Of a DNA stretch of 5,205 nt, positions 1 to 5,205 are shown piece after piece (the stretch's first letter is position 1; each line of letters begins with the position of its first letter). The stretch is from positions 1-5,205 of the forward strand of contig JASHYD010000341.1 of NCBI GenBank assembly GCA_030043175.1, read 5' to 3'. The translations under genes were made by a program, and so were the position numbers. The notes below the pieces were generated by a model, which saw only the letters and a list, made by a program, of their open reading frames with translations, was not told where the DNA came from and made no database searches. The DNA comes from Xanthobacteraceae bacterium (GTDB taxonomy: Bacteria > Pseudomonadota > Alphaproteobacteria > Rhizobiales > Xanthobacteraceae).

Positions 1-427
1 GCCGGCGATCGAGGACGCCGTAGAGACGCTCGGCCTCTTTGAGATAGCGCTCCTCCGCATAAGGCGCCTTGCCCTTGTTGTATTTCACGAAGTGATGGAC
101 TTGTCCGAACATCGGGCCTGGTCCACCCATTTGCCACATCAGCCATTCGATCACACGGTAGCGTTTGAGCTTGTCGGTCGGTAGCAGTTTGCCGGCCTTC
201 TCGGCGAGATAAAGCAGGATCGCGCCCGACTCCATCAGGCTGAAGTTATTATCCCGGTCAACGATCGCCGGAATGCGATTATTGGGGCTGATCTCGAGAA
301 ACTCCGGCTTGAACTGTTCGTCCTTGCCGATATCGACCGCATGCACTTCGTAGGGAATAGCGAGTTCCTCGAGTGCGATGGAAGCCTTGCGGCCGTTGGG
401 TGTGGTCCAGGTGTAGAGATCGATCAC
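1..427 (-). CDS. Glutathione S-transferase family protein, YfcG-like (3' end outside window)
   Basis: Soluble glutathione-dependent enzyme of the YfcG/Ure2p-like class; in E. coli the relative YfcG is a glutathione-using disulfide reductase. 142 residues are visible, against roughly 200-215 for the family, because the window edge removes the end of the helical domain. The thioredoxin-like domain (about residues 1-80) shows the class motif TPNG with Thr9 and Asn11 (the residues used in place of a classical catalytic Tyr/Ser), then [25 protein letters not shown] with the cis-proline at 53, and the glutathione-binding Glu66-Ser67 in [10 protein letters not shown]. The helical domain begins with [19 protein letters not shown] (95-113), also typical of YfcG. 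The GTG start is chosen because the frame then begins IDLYTW as in relatives and AAGGACC lies seven bases upstream; no ATG fits. The family is secure, but substrate and exact role are inferred. Confidence 0.93.
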   Translation of the reverse strand, partial: MIDLYTWTTPNGRKASIALEELAIPYEVHAVDIGKDEQFKPEFLEISPNNRIPAIVDRDNNFSLMESGAILLYLAEKAGKLLPTDKLKRYRVIEWLMWQMGGPGPMFGQVHHFVKYNKGKAPYAEERYLKEAERLYGVLDRR

Positions 428-434
428 GATTGAA

Positions 435-441
435 GGTCCTT
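435..441 (-). promoter_or_regulatory. Ribosome binding site deciding the GTG start of the GST gene
   Basis: On the minus strand AAGGACC ends seven bases before the GTG at 427-425. This spacing is good for a Shine-Dalgarno sequence and supports the non-ATG start, as no in-frame ATG lies close by. Confidence 0.6.
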
Positions 442-448
442 GCCGAGG

Positions 449-478
449 ATTAACATGCGCTTGCCCTGCCTATATCAA
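449..478 (-). promoter_or_regulatory. Weak candidate promoter for the GST gene
   Basis: On the minus strand TTGATA (473-478, five of six to TTGACA) is followed after 18 bases by GTTAAT (449-454, four of six to TATAAT). A start near 442 would give a very short leader that just contains the Shine-Dalgarno sequence. The stretch from about 440 to 540 is less GC-rich than its surroundings, which fits a promoter region. This is a consensus match by eye and could be chance. Confidence 0.28.
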
Positions 479-631
479 TTCTTTCTCCAATCAAGTACCT
501 GCCGTCGAGAGTGCTGGCCGCTCTTTTTTGCATGGCGAGCGCGCGCTTACATCGTTTTGAACCTTGTGGCGGCGGCGCCGCCGGGCCCTTTCCGGGCGAC
601 CGCAAAGTGCCAGCATGCCACACGCCAACCG

Positions 632-699
632 TCGCGGCCAAACGCCCGGCCGCGAGAGCGACGAGCTGCCTTAAGCCACCCGCAACCGCCGTCGGTGGC
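632..699. repeat. Two neighbouring GC-rich hairpins downstream of uup
   Basis: TCGCGGCC (632-639) pairs perfectly with GGCCGCGA (648-655) around an 8-base loop, and GCCACC (675-680) pairs with GGTGGC (694-699) around a 13-base loop. They sit 30-100 bases beyond the uup stop codon. Neither has a T-run on either side, so they are more likely 3'-end stabilising structures or REP-like elements than intrinsic terminators. A 12-bp palindrome, GGCGGCGCCGCC, lies nearby at 571-582. Confidence 0.4.
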
Positions 700-728
700 G
701 AGAACCGTGGACCAAAACAGCGCCGAAC

Positions 729-2573
729 TCACGCTTTTTCGATCTCGTCGCGCTTAAGCTCCAACGCGAGCCATTGCTCCTCCGCGGCTGCGAGTTCGGA
801 TTGCAGCGCCGTCAATGCGGATGATGCGCGATCGAAGGCGGCGCGATCGCGTCCATAAAGCGTGGTGTCGGCCAGCAGCGTGTGCAATCGCCCAATTTCG
901 GCCTCCAGCGTCGCGATCTTGCCCGGAAGCGTTTCCAGCGCATGCTTTTCGTTGAAGTTGAGTTTGCGTTTGGGCGGCCCGCCAGCAGCCGTTCGCGGAG
1001 GCTTGGCCTCGATCGGTACGGGCGCTTTTGTTGCCGGCGGTCCCCTGCCAACCCGCCCGCGCAAGCGGGGGCCAGACAGGGGTGCGCCGCCGCGTTGTGC
1101 CAGCATGTCCGTATATCCGCCGGCGTATTCGAGCCATTTGCCGTTTTCTTCCGGCACAATTACGGCATCGACAACGCGGTCGAGAAAGTCGCGGTCGTGG
1201 CTGATGAGAAGCACGGTGCCGGCATAATCGCCGATTATCTCTTGCAGCACGTCGAGCGTTTCGAGATCGAGATCATTGGTGGGCTCGTCGAGCGCGAGAA
1301 CGTTGGACGGCTTGGCCAGCGCCCGCGCCAGCATTAAGCGACCGCGCTCGCCGCCCGACAGAACTCGCAACGGCGTACGCGCCTGCTCGGGCGCGAAAAG
1401 AAAATCGCGCAGGTAACCCACGACGTGCTTCGCCCGGCCCCCGACCATGACGATGTCGCCGCGTCCACCCGTCAGGGCTTCGCTGACGGTCCAATCCGGA
1501 TCGAGGCTTTCGCGGCGCTGGTCGAGGGTGGCCATCTGCAAGTTGGCGCCGAGCCGCACGCTGCCGCTGTCGGGCGCAAGCGCACCGGTAAGAAGATTGA
1601 CGAGCGTCGTCTTGCCGCTGCCGTTGGGACCGACAATGCCGATGCGATCGCCGCGCAGGATGCGGGTGGAAAAATCCGCCACCACGGGCGGCCCAGCGTA
1701 GCGCTTTGAAATGCCTTTTGCTTCGATCACCAGCGCCGCGGAGCGTTCCGCTTCGGCAGCCGAGATCGCGACCGTGCCGGTCACGCGCCGGGCATCGCGC
1801 CGGCTCTGGCGCAGCGCTTCAAGACCGGCAAGGCGGCGCACGTTGCGTTTGCGCCGGGCGGTGACGCCATAGCGCAGCCAATGCTCTTCGGCTTCGATCT
1901 TGCGGTCGAGCTTGCGCCGCTCGCGCTCTTCCTCGGCCAGAATATCGTCGCGCCAGCTCTCGAATGCCGCAAAACCCCGCTCGATCCGGCGCGCCTTGCC
2001 GCGGTCGAGCCACACCGTGATGCGGGAAAGATTGGCAAGAAAGCGCCGGTCGTGGCTGATGATGACGAGCGCTGCCTTCCGCGCCGCGAGTTCGCCCTCA
2101 AGCCACTCGATCGCCGCAAGGTCCAGGTGGTTAGTGGGTTCGTCCAGCAGCAGGATGTCGGGCGACGGCGCCAGCACCCGAACCAGCGCGGCGCGCCGCG
2201 CTTCGCCACCCGAGAGCCCGGCAGGATTTTGATCGCCGCGCAATCCGAGCTGCTCCATCAGATAGCGCGGCGCGTCAAGGTCGTCATTGGGCCCGCGGCC
2301 CGCGTCCACATAATCAGACACCCGCGCAAAGCCGGAAAAATCAGGCTCCTGCGCAAGATACCGCACGGTCGCATCAGGCTTGCGAAAGATCGTACCGCTG
2401 TCCGGCTCAATCAGTCCGGCTGCAATCTTAAGCAGCGTGGATTTGCCGGACCCGTTGCGCCCGACGAGACATAGGCGCTCGCCAGCCGACACCATGAGAT
2501 CGACGCCGTCAAGTAGCGGCGTACCGCCAAAGGTCAGCGCGACGTTGCTGAGCTGCAGCAGCGGCGCGGCCAT
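729..2573 (-). CDS. uup: ABC-F family ATPase, Uup type
   Basis: Soluble tandem-ATPase protein with no membrane segments, 614 residues (E. coli Uup is about 635). First ATPase domain: Walker A GRNGSGKST (38-46), signature LSGGE (120-124), Walker B ILLLDEPTNHLDL (140-152), switch SHDR (173-176). A basic, charged helical linker follows (about 209-266, including RRKRNVRRL), the part of ABC-F proteins that reaches the ribosomal P-site tRNA. Second ATPase domain: Walker A GPNGSGKTT (315-323), signature LSGGE (405-409), Walker B VLALDEPTNDLDL (425-437), SHDRDFLD (458-465). The NDLD form and the C-terminal coiled coil (about 540-614) point to Uup rather than EttA or Ykt-type proteins. Uup is linked to ribosome function, branched-DNA binding and low transposon precise excision. 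All catalytic motifs are intact. The start matches the family, although the Shine-Dalgarno sequence is poor: a GAG directly abuts the ATG. The linker at about 495-540 is rich in Gly, Pro and Arg and contains a hairpin-forming stretch. Confidence 0.95.
   Translation of the reverse strand: MAAPLLQLSNVALTFGGTPLLDGVDLMVSAGERLCLVGRNGSGKSTLLKIAAGLIEPDSGTIFRKPDATVRYLAQEPDFSGFARVSDYVDAGRGPNDDLDAPRYLMEQLGLRGDQNPAGLSGGEARRAALVRVLAPSPDILLLDEPTNHLDLAAIEWLEGELAARKAALVIISHDRRFLANLSRITVWLDRGKARRIERGFAAFESWRDDILAEEERERRKLDRKIEAEEHWLRYGVTARRKRNVRRLAGLEALRQSRRDARRVTGTVAISAAEAERSAALVIEAKGISKRYAGPPVVADFSTRILRGDRIGIVGPNGSGKTTLVNLLTGALAPDSGSVRLGANLQMATLDQRRESLDPDWTVSEALTGGRGDIVMVGGRAKHVVGYLRDFLFAPEQARTPLRVLSGGERGRLMLARALAKPSNVLALDEPTNDLDLETLDVLQEIIGDYAGTVLLISHDRDFLDRVVDAVIVPEENGKWLEYAGGYTDMLAQRGGAPLSGPRLRGRVGRGPPATKAPVPIEAKPPRTAAGGPPKRKLNFNEKHALETLPGKIATLEAEIGRLHTLLADTTLYGRDRAAFDRASSALTALQSELAAAEEQWLALELKRDEIEKA
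1042..1082. repeat. Hairpin-forming stretch carried in frame inside uup
   Basis: The outer arms CCCCTG (1042-1047) and CAGGGG (1077-1082) are perfectly complementary. Inside them CCCGC (1056-1060) pairs with GCGGG (1065-1069) around a GCAA loop, giving a 41-base imperfect hairpin. It encodes residues 498-511 of Uup, PLSGPRLRGRVGRG, between the second ATPase domain and the C-terminal coiled coil. The reading frame stays open through it. It may be a palindromic repeat that entered a tolerant linker, or simply GC-rich linker coding sequence. Confidence 0.4.
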
Positions 2574-2612
2574 CTCAAATGCGCATCAGACAAGTTTCAT
2601 TCATTGTGCTGA

Positions 2613-2618
2613 TTTATA
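2613..2618 (-). promoter_or_regulatory. Candidate -10 element for uup
   Basis: TATAAA on the minus strand (five of six to TATAAT) would start RNA near 2606, leaving a leader of about 33 bases before the uup ATG at 2573. No good -35 box is found at 16-18 bases; that position falls beside the end of the 28-bp palindrome. The -10 match alone is modest evidence. Confidence 0.3.
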
Positions 2619-2636
2619 CGGCGCTGCCGCAAAGGA

Positions 2637-2664
2637 GAAGGGCCGCCCTGCAGGGCGGCCCTTC
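2637..2664. terminator. 28-bp perfect palindrome, possible terminator hairpin
   Basis: Fourteen bases read identically on both strands around a central CTGCAG: GAAGGGCCGCCCTG followed by its exact reverse complement. As RNA it would form a 12-bp stem with a four-base TGCA loop. On the minus strand it is followed by TCCTTTG, a weak T-containing tail; on the plus strand there is no T-run. It lies 242 bases past the phosphomannomutase stop and 64 bases before the uup start, so it could end readthrough RNA from the upstream genes. Alternatives are a binding site for a dimeric protein or a dispersed repeat. Confidence 0.5.
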
Positions 2665-2681
2665 CATTGTCGAACCGCGGC

Positions 2682-2765
2682 CCGGCGAACGGACCGTGAC
2701 GCGTGATGTCACGCGGCCTGGACCCCGGCAGAGGCAAGAATCCAGCTCACGGTTGCCGGCGAACG
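2682..2765. repeat. Small inverted-repeat structure flanked by 10-bp direct repeats
   Basis: CCGGCGAACG occurs at 2682-2691 and again at 2756-2765 in the same orientation. Just inside lie inverted arms, ACCGTGA (2693-2699) and TCACGGT (2747-2753), bounding 61 bp. The interior can fold further: CGCGTGA/TCACGCG (2700-2706 with 2709-2715) is a 7-bp stem on a 2-base loop, and CTGGA/TCCAG (2718-2722 with 2741-2745) is a second stem. The layout resembles a tiny non-autonomous element with a target duplication, or a REP-like palindromic unit. No transposase is present, and the repeats are short enough that chance in GC-rich DNA cannot be excluded. Confidence 0.4.
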
Positions 2766-2786
2766 CGGCGATTGACAATGAGACAC
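2709..2786 (-). CDS. Possible 25-residue small protein or leader peptide
   Basis: A GTG at 2786-2784 lies seven bases after GGAGG in an exceptionally strong ribosome binding site and opens a 26-codon frame ending in TGA. The peptide would be MSHCQSPRSPATVSWILASAGVQAA (20 or so of its residues are small or polar, with one short hydrophobic stretch, WILASAGV). No family is recognised. The 3' two thirds of the frame overlaps the inverted-repeat structure at 2682-2765, so the amino-acid sequence may simply be read from repeat DNA. Support for translation rests almost entirely on the ribosome binding site. It lies between the phosphomannomutase and uup genes on the same strand. Confidence 0.3.
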   Translation of the reverse strand: MSHCQSPRSPATVSWILASAGVQAA

Positions 2787-2802
2787 TGGATCACCTCCTT
2801 TC
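2786..2802 (-). promoter_or_regulatory. Full-length Shine-Dalgarno: 17-base complement of the 16S rRNA 3' tail
   Basis: The minus strand reads GAAAGGAGGTGATCCAG. Its complement on the plus strand, CTGGATCACCTCCTTTC, is identical to the conserved 3' end of bacterial 16S rRNA. The match stops at both ends (the flanks are GACA and AGTTG, not the usual 16S or spacer sequence), so this is not a longer rRNA fragment. On the minus strand it would act as a maximal Shine-Dalgarno sequence for the GTG at 2786. Confidence 0.5.
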
Positions 2803-2905
2803 AGTTGTTGACGACGAATCAAAGGCTAAACGGAAAAGCTTGGGGGTGTAAACTATACATTGCGCCGCAACAACGATTTCTTCTTTAGGTAGAGATACTT
2901 CCTGT
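2803..2905. other. AT-richer leader or spacer downstream of the phosphomannomutase gene
   Basis: This stretch between the phosphomannomutase stop and the strong ribosome binding site is clearly less GC-rich than the rest of the window. On the minus strand it contains TATAGT (2852-2857), a good -10-like hexamer without a convincing -35 box. The arms GTTGTTG (2804-2810) and CAACAAC (2868-2874) are complementary across 57 bases. No protein or RNA gene was recognised. It could be the promoter and leader of the small reading frame. Confidence 0.3.
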
Positions 2906-4405
2906 TTAGATCGTCTGGTTGTAGGCGCCGACTTCCTTGTGGGTGCGCAGTACTCCGTCAATCGCCTTGAACATCTCACGCATACGCGCCTCCGAGACCG
3001 GGCTTTCCACCACCACCACGAGTTCCGGCTTGTTCGAGGAGGCCCGCACCAAGCCCCAAGTACCGTCATCAACCGTAATCCGCACGCCATTGACCGTTAC
3101 CAGATCGCGGATCGGCTGCCCTGCGACCGTCGCGCCCTGCGATTTCGCCGCCTCGAAATACTTTACCACCTGATCGACGACGCCATATTTCGTTTCGTCG
3201 GCGCAGTGCGGCGCCATGGTAGGCGACTGCCAAGTCTTAGGCAGTGCGGCTTTCAGCTCGGACATTTTCTTGTCGGGGTTGCGATCAAGCATGTCGCAGA
3301 TCGCGATTGCCGAGATAAGCCCGTCGTCATAGCCGCGGCCGTACGGCTCGTTGAAGAAGAAGTGGCCGGATTTCTCGAACCCGGCGACGGCGTTGATCTC
3401 ATGGGTGCGGCGCTTCATATACGAATGGCCGGTCTTCCAGTAGTCGGCTTTGACGCCGTTGCGCCGTAATACCGGGTCGGTCACGAACAGACCGGTCGAT
3501 TTGACGTCGACGACGAACTTTGCGCCCGGCTGTAAAGTCGAGATATCGCGGGCCAGCATCACGCCGACCTTATCGGCAAAAATCTCTTCGCCCTCATCGT
3601 CGATCACACCGCAGCGGTCGCCATCGCCATCAAAGCCGAGGCCAACATCGGCATGGTTCGCAAGCACCGCATCCCGGATCGCGTGCAGCATCTTCATGTC
3701 CTCGGGATTGGGGTTGTAGCGCGGGAAGCTGTGGTCGAGCGTGCAATCAAGCGGAACGACCTCGCAGCCAAGCGCCTGCAGCACCCGCGGTGCAAACGCA
3801 CCGGCTGTACCGTTGCCGAATGCCGCGACCACCTTGAGGCGGCGTTTGAACTTTGGCCGGCTTGTGAGTTCGCCGATGTAGCGCGCCGGAAAGTCCTCGA
3901 CGAACCGGTAGGAACCCCCGCCCCGCAAGTCAAAGGAGGCCCCAAGCACGATCTCCTTGAGGCGGGTGATTTCATCCGGACCGAAAGTGAGCGGCCGGTT
4001 GGCGCCCATCTTCACCCCGGTCCAGCCGTTGTCATTGTGCGAGGCTGTGACCATCGCGACACACGGCACATCAAGGTCAAACTGGGCAAAATAGGCCATC
4101 GGCGTTAAGGCAAGCCCGATATCATGGACCCTGCATCCCGCCGCCATCAGGCCCGAGGTTAGCGCATATTTGATGGCCGCCGAATAGCTGCGGAAATCGT
4201 GGCCGGTGACGATTTCCGGACGGACCTTCATCTGATGGATGAGCGTCCCCAATCCCATGCCCAGCGCCTGCACGCCCATCAGGTTGATCTCTTTCTCGAA
4301 CAGCCATCGCGCGTCGTACTCGCGGAACCCGGTGGCCTTGACCATGGGCTCGGATTCATAGGCGTAGGTATTGGGAGCCAGGGCGGGCTTTGGGACGGGA
4401 AACAT
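2906..4405 (-). CDS. Phosphomannomutase/phosphoglucomutase (alpha-D-phosphohexomutase family)
   Basis: Cytoplasmic enzyme interconverting mannose 6-phosphate and mannose 1-phosphate, often also the glucose phosphates, supplying nucleotide sugars for lipopolysaccharide and exopolysaccharide. It belongs to the ManB/AlgC type; I cannot separate the two from sequence alone. The 499 residues are full length for the family. Visible motifs are the phosphoserine loop TASHNDNG with catalytic Ser122, the metal loop DGDGDR (259-264), the sugar-binding loop EKSGH (344-348) and the phosphate-binding loop RASSNKPE (454-461). The frame stays open upstream to 4528, but the start at 4405 is preferred. GAGG (4411-4414) lies five bases ahead, the protein then begins MFPVPKPALAPNTYAYESEP as in relatives I recall, and the longer version would overlap hrpB by 58 bases with an unlike N-terminus. 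The 65-base gap after hrpB holds only a poor promoter match. Confidence 0.95.
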   Translation of the reverse strand: MFPVPKPALAPNTYAYESEPMVKATGFREYDARWLFEKEINLMGVQALGMGLGTLIHQMKVRPEIVTGHDFRSYSAAIKYALTSGLMAAGCRVHDIGLALTPMAYFAQFDLDVPCVAMVTASHNDNGWTGVKMGANRPLTFGPDEITRLKEIVLGASFDLRGGGSYRFVEDFPARYIGELTSRPKFKRRLKVVAAFGNGTAGAFAPRVLQALGCEVVPLDCTLDHSFPRYNPNPEDMKMLHAIRDAVLANHADVGLGFDGDGDRCGVIDDEGEEIFADKVGVMLARDISTLQPGAKFVVDVKSTGLFVTDPVLRRNGVKADYWKTGHSYMKRRTHEINAVAGFEKSGHFFFNEPYGRGYDDGLISAIAICDMLDRNPDKKMSELKAALPKTWQSPTMAPHCADETKYGVVDQVVKYFEAAKSQGATVAGQPIRDLVTVNGVRITVDDGTWGLVRASSNKPELVVVVESPVSEARMREMFKAIDGVLRTHKEVGAYNQTI

Positions 4406-4410
4406 CGGCA

Positions 4411-4414
4411 CCTC
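4411..4414 (-). promoter_or_regulatory. Ribosome binding site fixing the phosphomannomutase start
   Basis: GAGG on the minus strand lies five bases before the ATG at 4405-4403. This supports the 499-residue product over the longer open frame that reaches 4528 inside hrpB. Confidence 0.6.
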
Positions 4415-4470
4415 AGACTGACGTTGCTGGTGCAAAGCACATAGCCCACCGGTAGCTGGCCGCAAAGCCT

Positions 4471-5205
4471 TCATCCCCGCGGCTTGGCGCGCCGTGTTGC
4501 CGGAGCCGAAAGGGGGTCGTCCGGCCACGGATGGCGCGGATAGCGGCCGCGCATTTCCGCCCTGACAGCCGCATAGCTGCCGCGCCAGAATTGCGGCAGG
4601 TCGCGCGTTACCTGCACGAGACGGTGCGCCGGGGACAACAGCTCGATCATCAGCGGCACGCGGCCTTGAGCGACCGCAGGATGGCGAGAGAGGCCGAACA
4701 ACTCCTGGACGCGGATCGCAAGCTTTGGGCCTTCCTCTGCCTCGTAGTCGATCGGCACCCGTGATCCGGACGGCGCATCGAAATGGGCAGGCGCCTCGAT
4801 CTCCAGGCGGCGACGCAGCTTGTGCGGCAGCAAAGCGTGAAGCGCCTGTTCGAGCTCCGCTGCCGTGAGTGCACTAAGCGACGTCTTGCCGGTGAGCAGC
4901 GGGGCAAGCCAGGCCTCGGCGGCCGCCGCCAGCCCTGCGTCCGAAACATCCGGCCATTCGGCGCCCTCGACGCGGCGCAGGAATTGCACGCGATGGCGCC
5001 ATTGGCGCAGCCCCTTCGTCGACGGCAAGCGGTCGAGCCCGGCGACGACAATTGCCGCAGCGAACAGCTTCGCGGTGGTTTCGTCCGGCGTCACAGGAAG
5101 GGGTTGCTCGCTCAACACGATCGCCCCGAGCCGGCGCGACCTCCTCGCCCGCAAGGTCAGCGTCTTGGCGTCGCAGTTGACCTCCGCGGTGGCTTCGATC
5201 CGGTC
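4471..5205 (-). CDS. hrpB: ATP-dependent helicase HrpB, C-terminal part (5' end outside window)
   Basis: The visible 244 residues are the C-terminal third of a DEAH-type helicase; complete HrpB proteins have about 810-830 residues. The conserved HrpB C-terminal domain is clear: GSRVPIDYEAEEGPKLAIRVQELFGL (about 147-172), GRVPLMIELLSPAHRLVQVTRDLPQFWRGSY (about 181-211), and the near-terminal EMRGRYPRHPWPDDP (about 217-231) followed by a basic tail. The ATPase motifs (Walker A, DEAH) lie upstream of the window and cannot be checked. The frame is open to the window edge, reading DRIEATAEVNCDAKTLTLRARR, so a TTG near 5154 is internal and not the start. HrpB is a cytoplasmic nucleic-acid helicase whose cellular role is not well defined. 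The phosphomannomutase gene follows after 65 bases on the same strand. Confidence 0.94.
   Translation of the reverse strand, partial: DRIEATAEVNCDAKTLTLRARRSRRLGAIVLSEQPLPVTPDETTAKLFAAAIVVAGLDRLPSTKGLRQWRHRVQFLRRVEGAEWPDVSDAGLAAAAEAWLAPLLTGKTSLSALTAAELEQALHALLPHKLRRRLEIEAPAHFDAPSGSRVPIDYEAEEGPKLAIRVQELFGLSRHPAVAQGRVPLMIELLSPAHRLVQVTRDLPQFWRGSYAAVRAEMRGRYPRHPWPDDPLSAPATRRAKPRG

Larger units (their letters stand above)
428..728. other. Intergenic region between uup and the GST gene
   Basis: No convincing gene was found here. Short frames in both directions (for example 450-641 on the minus strand and 440-757 on the plus strand) have no recognisable protein features and no good ribosome binding site. 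The uup-proximal half (about 560-700) is very GC-rich and holds several self-complementary stretches; the GST-proximal part (about 440-540) is more AT-rich and holds the candidate promoter. No tRNA or known small RNA was recognised, and no hairpin is followed by a T-run, so a classical intrinsic terminator for uup is not visible. Confidence 0.6.

Noticed and set aside
450..641. 63-codon minus-strand frame ending just before the GST gene
   Set aside because: It begins at a TTG within a hairpin-forming region, has no good ribosome binding site and gives an Arg/Ala/Pro-rich product unlike any known protein.
882..1337. Plus-strand frame of 151 codons, and a similar one at 3653-4108
   Set aside because: Both are shadows opposite uup and the phosphomannomutase gene, with low-complexity Arg/Ala-rich products and no family resemblance.
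1881..2474. Open frame of 197 codons on the plus strand
   Set aside because: It lies wholly antisense to uup, whose motifs are intact. Its protein has no recognisable domain, and such frames are common opposite GC-rich genes.
2786..2802. Remnant of a 16S rRNA gene
   Set aside because: Only 17 bases match. The flanking sequence does not continue into 16S on one side or the usual spacer on the other, so it reads better as a Shine-Dalgarno sequence on the minus strand.
2579..2851. Plus-strand frame of 90 codons in the gap between uup and the phosphomannomutase gene
   Set aside because: It crosses the palindrome and the repeats, has no good ribosome binding site and its product resembles nothing known.
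2791..3090. Minus-strand 99-codon frame overlapping the end of the phosphomannomutase gene
   Set aside because: It begins inside the phosphomannomutase coding region in another frame and has an Arg/Ser/Trp-rich shadow composition.
4406..4528. N-terminal extension of the phosphomannomutase frame to 4528
   Set aside because: It would overlap hrpB by 58 bases, lacks the family N-terminus and ignores the good ribosome binding site ahead of 4405.

Overview
This is a GC-rich window in which every credible gene lies on the minus strand. The protein sequences suggest an alphaproteobacterium, most likely of the order Hyphomicrobiales (Bradyrhizobium/Xanthobacteraceae-like). The main reason is a 499-residue phosphomannomutase beginning MFPVPKPALAPNTYAYESEP, which I recall as typical of that group. 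This placement rests on recall, not on a search.

In the direction of transcription (high to low coordinates) the layout is as follows. (1) 4471-5205: C-terminal part of the ATP-dependent helicase HrpB, cut by the window edge. (2) 2906-4405: a complete phosphomannomutase/phosphoglucomutase with its own Shine-Dalgarno sequence. (3) 2574-2905: a 332-base gap holding an AT-richer stretch, a 17-base perfect complement of the 16S rRNA 3' tail, a possible 25-residue reading frame behind it, a small repeat structure, and a 28-bp perfect palindrome. (4) 729-2573: a complete ABC-F ATPase of the Uup type. (5) 428-728: a gap with GC-rich hairpins and a weak candidate promoter. (6) 1-427: N-terminal two thirds of a glutathione S-transferase of the YfcG (disulfide-bond oxidoreductase) type, cut by the window edge.

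The four protein genes look like chromosomal housekeeping or stress functions: RNA/DNA helicase, sugar-phosphate supply for surface polysaccharide, a ribosome- or DNA-associated ATPase, and thiol metabolism. Gaps of 65, 332 and 301 bases separate them, so they are co-oriented neighbours rather than a tight operon, and nothing indicates one shared pathway. No RNA gene, CRISPR array, transposase or defence/biosynthetic system was seen.

The unusual content is in the non-coding and linker DNA: the anti-Shine-Dalgarno complement with its small reading frame, a 61-bp inverted-repeat structure flanked by 10-bp direct repeats, the 28-bp palindrome, and a hairpin-forming stretch carried in frame in the Uup linker. 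These are small leads, not a clear new system.
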